Below are positions 62,766 through 64,000 of a DNA stretch of 64,000 bases, piece after piece. The position numbers were made by a program, and so were the translations under genes. The notes beneath the pieces are model-generated. The model did not search any database and was not told the origin of the DNA. It saw only the letters and a program-made list of their open reading frames with translations. This DNA comes from Bacteroidales bacterium (GTDB lineage: Bacteria > Bacteroidota > Bacteroidia > Bacteroidales > UBA932). The stretch lies in the NCBI GenBank assembly GCA_023227835.1, contig JALOCI010000004.1:51318-115317 (forward strand), read 5' to 3'. Position 1 is the stretch's first letter. Each line of letters starts with the position of its first letter.

Positions 62766-62792
62766 ATCACTCAGTGAAGACTCAAATAGCAA

Positions 62793-62885
62793 CTATTTTT
62801 TCTTTTTATGTCGGTTCTTACGAAGACGTTTTTTACGCTTGTGAGTTGCCATTTTATGTCTCTTCCTTTTCTTTCCGCTTGGCAT
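62793..62885 (-). CDS. AURKAIP1/COX24-domain (mS38-like) ribosome-associated small protein
   Basis: A 30-residue protein of which more than half is Lys or Arg: it begins MPSGKKRKRHKM, continues ATHKRKKRLRKNRH and ends KKKK. This matches the short proteins annotated with the AURKAIP1/COX24 domain in Bacteroidetes, related to mitochondrial ribosomal protein mS38. It probably binds rRNA in the small subunit (inference from family). The gene is too short for most gene finders. It lies 32 bases after HU and upstream of rng on the same strand. Confidence 0.85.
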   Translation of the reverse strand: MPSGKKRKRHKMATHKRKKRLRKNRHKKKK

Positions 62886-62917
62886 AATTATTAAAATTTA
62901 CTAAAGTAATGACGTTA

Positions 62918-63202
62918 TTACTTTACGTTGTTCTTCACTTTATTCATAAACACCTTTGCAGGCTTGAAAGCAGGAATGTTGTGTGCTGGGATCACCAAAG
63001 TAGTGTTCTTTGATATATTCCTGGCTGTTTTCTTTGCACGTTGTTTAACGATAAAGCTTCCGAAACCACGAAGATAAACGTTTTTATCTTTTGAAAGAGA
63101 ATCTTTCACGCTCTCCATGAAACTTTCAACTACATTCTGGACAGCAATTTTTTCCATTCCAGTTGCTTTTGCAACTTCATTAACGATATCCGCTTTTGTC
63201 AT
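62918..63202 (-). CDS. HU-family DNA-binding protein
   Basis: A 94-residue nucleoid protein. It starts MTKADIVNEVAKATG and has the dimer core with GFGSFIVKQRAKKTARN. The DNA-inserting arm reads RNISKNTTLVIPAHNIPAFKPA, in which the Pro-containing tip is of the Bacteroidetes form rather than RNPxTG. It bends and packages DNA. It is the first gene of the likely HU - mS38-like - rng unit. Confidence 0.9.
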   Translation of the reverse strand: MTKADIVNEVAKATGMEKIAVQNVVESFMESVKDSLSKDKNVYLRGFGSFIVKQRAKKTARNISKNTTLVIPAHNIPAFKPAKVFMNKVKNNVK

Positions 63203-63242
63203 GATAAATTAATATTAGGGGTTAGTCGAATTTTTTAACGAA

Positions 63243-63274
63243 CAAAAATAGCACTATTTTATTGATTATTCAAA
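63243..63274 (-). promoter_or_regulatory. Promoter of the HU gene
   Basis: The minus strand reads TTTG (63271-63274), a 20-base spacer, then TATTTTTG (63243-63250), about 40 bases before the HU ATG. It is a full match to the Bacteroidetes -33/-7 consensus. Confidence 0.65.
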
Positions 63275-63334
63275 ACAAAGCCCTAATTTTTTTATAAATT
63301 TCTGTAGTTCTCACCATCTTATGCCATTTATTCA

Positions 63335-63342
63335 TAAATTTG
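63335..63342 (+). promoter_or_regulatory. -7 box for the BamA/TamA-like gene
   Basis: TAAATTTG ends 3 bases before the ATG at 63346. If active, the mRNA would be leaderless. Confidence 0.4.
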
Positions 63343-63345
63343 AAT

Positions 63346-64000
63346 ATGCGTAATCAATTGATATCTGGTGGTCTGTTTTTGCTGTTGCTCCTTTTACCGG
63401 GCCAGCTTTTTTCGCAATCAAAATACTATATATCAAACATATACACTCCTGAAAATGGTATAACTAAAAGAGACATTATTATACGGGAACTGCCTTTTAA
63501 GACAGGAGATTCTGTTGAGATACAAAATATTGACAATCTTCTTCTTATTGGAAAAGAAAATTTGATCAACCTCTCTCTTTTCAACTTTGTATACCTTAAT
63601 TATAAAGAAAGTAGCGGGAATCCAAATAATATCGATATATACATTGAGACTGAGGAACGATGGTATATTTGGCCCATGGTAAATGTTGTGCTTGAAGACA
63701 GGAACATGAGCAGTTGGCTGAGAAGAGGCGATATGGGCAGAGTAACACTTGAAACGGGAGTTAAGGCATACAATTTATGGGGACTTAACCACACGCTTAC
63801 GTTAAGTCTTAAATCAGGCTACCAGAGAGGATTCAGATTTGAATATGACAATATCGGGTTAGACTCTGAAAGAAAATTTTTATTAAATATTAGTGCAATC
63901 CGGGAGTATTCCCGCACTGAAAATGTAAGAATAGAAAACAACACTCCCTTTTATTTTAAGTCTGATGAATTCATTATCGACAAACACACTTACACGGCAG
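63346..64000 (+). CDS. Outer-membrane POTRA/Omp85-like protein, cut by the right edge
   Basis: The first 218 codons are present. A signal peptide (MRNQLISGGLFLLLLLLPG, cleaved near LFSQ) is followed by a POTRA-like domain: residues ~25-105 contain ISNIYTPENGITKRDIIIRE in parts, LPFKTGDSVE and NIDIYIETEERWYIWP. The region after that (YNLWGLNHTLTLSLKSG) resembles the beginning of a barrel. It fits the BamA/TamA-like surface-antigen proteins of Bacteroidetes, but the barrel lies outside the window, so the assignment is provisional. Confidence 0.65.
   Translation, partial: MRNQLISGGLFLLLLLLPGQLFSQSKYYISNIYTPENGITKRDIIIRELPFKTGDSVEIQNIDNLLLIGKENLINLSLFNFVYLNYKESSGNPNNIDIYIETEERWYIWPMVNVVLEDRNMSSWLRRGDMGRVTLETGVKAYNLWGLNHTLTLSLKSGYQRGFRFEYDNIGLDSERKFLLNISAIREYSRTENVRIENNTPFYFKSDEFIIDKHTYTA

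Overview
The window looks like chromosome from a member of the Bacteroidales. The evidence is a complete starch-utilisation (Sus) locus with SusC/SusD/SusE, a FimA/Mfa-type fimbrial lipoprotein operon, Bacteroidetes-style -7 boxes (TAnnTTTG) in front of many genes, almost no Shine-Dalgarno sites, several hybrid two-component kinases, and Bacteroidetes-restricted families (DUF1460, DUF3575, DUF6913, FISUMP, THUMP-like). The DNA is AT-rich throughout. I saw no insertion sequence, prophage, CRISPR array or rRNA. The one tRNA is tRNA-Arg(TCT).

Layout. 1-1081: leuA (cut by the left edge) behind a leader that reads as a leucine attenuator. 1139-7721: crotonase, 3-hydroxyacyl-CoA dehydrogenase, a PPDK-N ATP-grasp protein with receiver-like domains, and a long amidophosphoribosyltransferase whose last ~55 codons are in another frame. 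7718-10845 (minus): a hybrid kinase coupled to a DUF1460 amidase. 11029-14139: a FISUMP lipoprotein, an alpha/beta hydrolase, a PagL-like outer-membrane protein and a small basic protein. 14435-22792: an eight-gene operon of fimbrillin-like lipoproteins, a DUF3575 barrel, an OmpA/TPR lipoprotein and a modular tip-like adhesin. 22801-28038: an FAD oxidoreductase and a two-gene kinase relay.

28047-41519 (minus) is the Sus locus: susR-like regulator, SusC, SusD, SusE-like, a GH13 lipoprotein, a SusA-like GH13 and a SusB-like GH97. A strong hairpin separates the binding genes from the enzyme genes. 41618-42102 holds a 119/118-bp tandem repeat beside tRNA-Arg. The rest is mostly housekeeping: DedA, TPR and DUF6913 proteins, an acyl-CoA synthetase, a ClpB without its N domain, QueE, two exported C1 peptidases, PssA with a coupled hybrid kinase, a phosphohexomutase, a MATE transporter, a GT39-like protein, a THUMP-like methyltransferase, RNase G, an mS38-like 30-residue protein, HU, and the start of a BamA/TamA-like protein cut by the right edge.

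How the parts fit. The Sus proteins would bind starch at the surface, import oligosaccharides through SusC/D and hydrolyse them outside and inside the outer membrane. The fimbrial operon would build a surface fibre with a separate tip. None of the four kinase genes carries a DNA-binding output domain, so their outputs must lie elsewhere. The most unusual signals are the leu attenuator, the amidophosphoribosyltransferase frameshift, the tRNA-linked repeat, the hairpin inside the sus operon, the module shared by the first and last fimbrial genes, and -7 boxes that lie almost on the start codon.
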